Shown piece by piece: positions 13,221 through 14,510 of a stretch of 14,510 nucleotides of DNA; position 1 is the first letter of the stretch; each line of letters starts with the position of its first letter. The notes below the pieces were generated by a model that made no database searches, was not told where the DNA came from, and saw only the letters and a list, made by a program, of their open reading frames with translations. This DNA is from Candidatus Bathyarchaeota archaeon RBG_13_52_12. Lineage in GTDB: Archaea > Thermoproteota > Bathyarchaeia > TCS64. A program made the position numbers and the translations under genes. The stretch covers positions 21,492-36,001 of the forward strand of contig MEZF01000061.1 of assembly GCA_001774245.1 (NCBI GenBank), given 5' to 3'.

Positions 13221-14240
13221 CTACCATTCAACTTTGTCGTAGTAACGCCACTGGGACATGTCTCTGTTCTTGGCGAGGCTCAGGTAGTAACTCAACCACT
13301 CAAGCTCGATGAAGAGGGTAAATGGGGTGATAAGATTATCCACCTCAACACCTTGGCTGTCCAAAACGATCCCCCTTACCCCGTTCTGCGTACACCAATT
13401 TACCACGGCTTTCTCTAGCTCTCCCTCATTCCCCCTGCTCCTCAGGAAGATCGAAGGTGTGCCTGGTGCGAACATCTCGACCGGGCCATGGCGGAACTCC
13501 GAGTAATTTATCGGGGTAGCGTGTACCCAGCACATCTCCTGCAACGTGCATATAGCGTACTGGTAAGCGAGTCCCCAGTTTATTCCGCCTCCGAGGACGT
13601 ACATCTCCCGGTCATCTTTGAACCTGATCGCTGTCCTCTTAGCGAATTCCTTCGCCTTCGGAATCATCGGGGGGAGCACGCTCGGCAGAGACTCTGCTGC
13701 CTTGATCATTCTGCCTCCCACCTCGAAGCCTTTCTCCTTCAGCACCGTCCCGAAGAGAAGGTAGAGGGTCGAGAGCTTACCCATAGTGACGCCACGGGCA
13801 CCGGTCCCGAAGCCGAGATCCCCGGCCTTGTTGATAACGGAGTCCTGTCTCTGGCTCAGCCCCATAGTGAGGGCGCCATTCTTCTTTGCCCAATCCATAG
13901 CCCTGATGACCTCCTTCGTCTTCCCACTCTGCGTGATGAAGACGCAGGCGGAGCCCTCATTCGCAGCCCATGGCATCCTCTCGAGAAACTCCCAGCCACT
14001 AAATTGCAGGAGGGGGACATCCGAATACTTCTCAGCGAGATACCTGACGGGGAACTGTACACTATAGCTCCCACCACTCCCGACGATGTAGAACCTCTCA
14101 GCCTTCGCCAACTCCCTGCCGAGTCGCTGAATCTCAACCTTAGCCCCGAGAACCGCCTTCAAGCTGGCCTCAGTAACACCCTCCTTCAGCCAATCGGGGC
14201 AATAAGACTCCTCAGTTAGATAAGTCACCGGTTCACCCAT
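13221..14240 (-). CDS. frlB: SIS-domain sugar isomerase/deglycase, fructoselysine-6-phosphate deglycase (FrlB)-like
   Basis: A 339-residue protein with two SIS sugar-phosphate domains and no glutaminase domain, so it is not a full GlmS; Escherichia coli FrlB is about 340. FrlB splits fructoselysine 6-phosphate into glucose 6-phosphate and lysine. Motifs: IVGSGGS (52-58), FSGWEFLERMP (80-90), ITQSGKTKEVIRAM (102-115), LGGGINWGLAYQYA, TLQEMCWVHATPINYSEFRHGPVEMFAPGTP, in which SEFRHGP (247-253) is the catalytic-side motif shared with FrlB/FraB, and the C-terminal ELEWLSYYLSLAKNRDMSQWRYYDKVEW, very like the FrlB ending. I chose ATG 14240, with AGGAG just upstream; GTG 14258 is in frame. A TATA-like box lies at 14278-14285. 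The FrlD-like kinase 1.3 kb away supports the function. A different Amadori substrate or aminosugar is possible. Confidence 0.8.
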   Translation of the reverse strand: MGEPVTYLTEESYCPDWLKEGVTEASLKAVLGAKVEIQRLGRELAKAERFYIVGSGGSYSVQFPVRYLAEKYSDVPLLQFSGWEFLERMPWAANEGSACVFITQSGKTKEVIRAMDWAKKNGALTMGLSQRQDSVINKAGDLGFGTGARGVTMGKLSTLYLLFGTVLKEKGFEVGGRMIKAAESLPSVLPPMIPKAKEFAKRTAIRFKDDREMYVLGGGINWGLAYQYAICTLQEMCWVHATPINYSEFRHGPVEMFAPGTPSIFLRSRGNEGELEKAVVNWCTQNGVRGIVLDSQGVEVDNLITPFTLFIELEWLSYYLSLAKNRDMSQWRYYDKVEW

Positions 14241-14277
14241 AACTCCTAAAGCACCCACCGGATACCACGATGAGCAG

Positions 14278-14285
14278 AATAAAAG
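14278..14285 (-). promoter_or_regulatory. TATA-like box of the frlB-like gene
   Basis: The minus strand reads CTTTTATT. Transcription would start near 14255, leaving a leader of about 15 nt that carries TAGGAG directly before ATG 14240. This separates the deglycase gene from the TFB gene upstream. Confidence 0.45.
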
Positions 14286-14336
14286 GGTTAACGACTATAG
14301 TGAACTAGAATCACACAGCGAGGGCGTTTGTGGTTT

Positions 14337-14345
14337 AAATAAAAA
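14337..14345 (-). terminator. Oligo-T terminator after the TFB gene
   Basis: The minus strand reads TTTTTATTT beginning 12 nt after the TFB stop codon, without a stem-loop. This is the usual form of an archaeal terminator. On the plus strand the same stretch looks like a TATA box, but no gene follows on that strand. Confidence 0.45.
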
Positions 14346-14357
14346 GGATTCGAGAAT

Positions 14358-14510
14358 TTATATGTCGAGCTTAAGGGCTTCCTTAAGACCCTTGTACCGG
14401 TTCCTGATGGTGACCTCGGTCACGCCAGCAGCATCCGCGATCATCTTCTGCGTGCGCTTCTCCTCGTTCATTACGCAGGCGATGTAGAGCGCGGCGGCAG
14501 CTAGACCCAT
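14358..14510 (-). CDS. tfb: Transcription initiation factor B (TFB/TFIIB), C-terminal 50 residues
   Basis: Only the end of this gene is in the window; the 5' part lies beyond the right edge. TFB recruits RNA polymerase to the TBP-promoter complex and binds the BRE next to the TATA box. The 50 residues are the last helices of the second cyclin repeat: GLAAAALYIACVMNEEKRTQ, then the helix-turn-helix MIADAAGVTEVTIRNRYKGL, which contacts the BRE, and a short tail EALKLDI. Such sequence is highly diagnostic and marks the window as archaeal. The ATG at the very edge is an internal Met, not the start. Whether this is the main TFB or one of several paralogues cannot be seen. A T-run follows the stop. 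Confidence 0.95.
   Translation of the reverse strand: MGLAAAALYIACVMNEEKRTQKMIADAAGVTEVTIRNRYKGLKEALKLDI

Noticed and set aside
13488..14219. Long plus-strand open frame of 243 codons
   Set aside because: It lies wholly opposite the FrlB-like gene, whose protein has clear motifs, and its translation resembles no family; it is an antisense shadow in GC-rich sequence.
1..14510. CRISPR array, insertion sequence, prophage or defence island
   Set aside because: No direct-repeat array, terminal inverted repeat, transposase, integrase or known defence gene is visible anywhere in the window.

Overview
The window looks like the chromosome of an archaeon, probably an anaerobe. The main evidence is a TFB (archaeal TFIIB) C-terminus at the right edge, a class V fructose-1,6-bisphosphate aldolase/phosphatase, a tungsten-type aldehyde:ferredoxin oxidoreductase with a four-cluster ferredoxin, an F420/flavin luciferase-like oxidoreductase, and two prenyltransferases of the UbiA superfamily. 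Promoters are also archaeal in type: AT-rich TATA-like boxes lie about 25 nt upstream of several start codons, which suggests leaderless or nearly leaderless mRNAs. I cannot name a lineage from sequence alone; a TACK-type (for example Bathyarchaeia-like) archaeon would fit, but that is a guess. I see no mobile element, CRISPR array, rRNA or tRNA.

Layout. 1-2131 (minus): a two-gene redox unit, ferredoxin then AOR (AOR runs off the left edge). 2270-3574 (minus): a FolC-like Mur ligase. 3643-5496: two divergent UbiA-family prenyltransferases sharing a 78-bp promoter region, followed on plus by an LLM-class oxidoreductase (5549-6487). 6488-6512: a hairpin between converging genes. 6511-8099 (minus): FBP aldolase/phosphatase and a TrmO-like tRNA methyltransferase. 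8209-10995 (plus): a DUF362 protein, an HD-domain protein, a cysteine-rich DUF3795 protein and a second (YfbR/HDDC2-like) HD phosphohydrolase. 11071-11877 (plus): a PfkB kinase closely resembling fructoselysine 6-kinase (FrlD). 12039-12323 (plus): a 94-residue protein I do not recognise. 12420-13091 (minus): a multi-cluster ferredoxin-like protein. 13221-14240 (minus): a SIS-domain protein closely resembling fructoselysine-6-phosphate deglycase (FrlB). 14358-14510 (minus): the TFB C-terminus.

How they may work together. The AOR/ferredoxin pair would oxidise aldehydes and reduce ferredoxin. The two UbiA enzymes point to isoprenoid lipid or quinone-type synthesis. The most notable theme is sugar phosphate metabolism: FrlD-like and FrlB-like proteins within about 3 kb suggest use or repair of Amadori (glycated amine) compounds, giving glucose 6-phosphate, in a genome that also makes fructose 6-phosphate through the gluconeogenic FBP aldolase/phosphatase. 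Most other genes are single transcription units with their own promoter and read as ordinary archaeal housekeeping or poorly characterised conserved genes.
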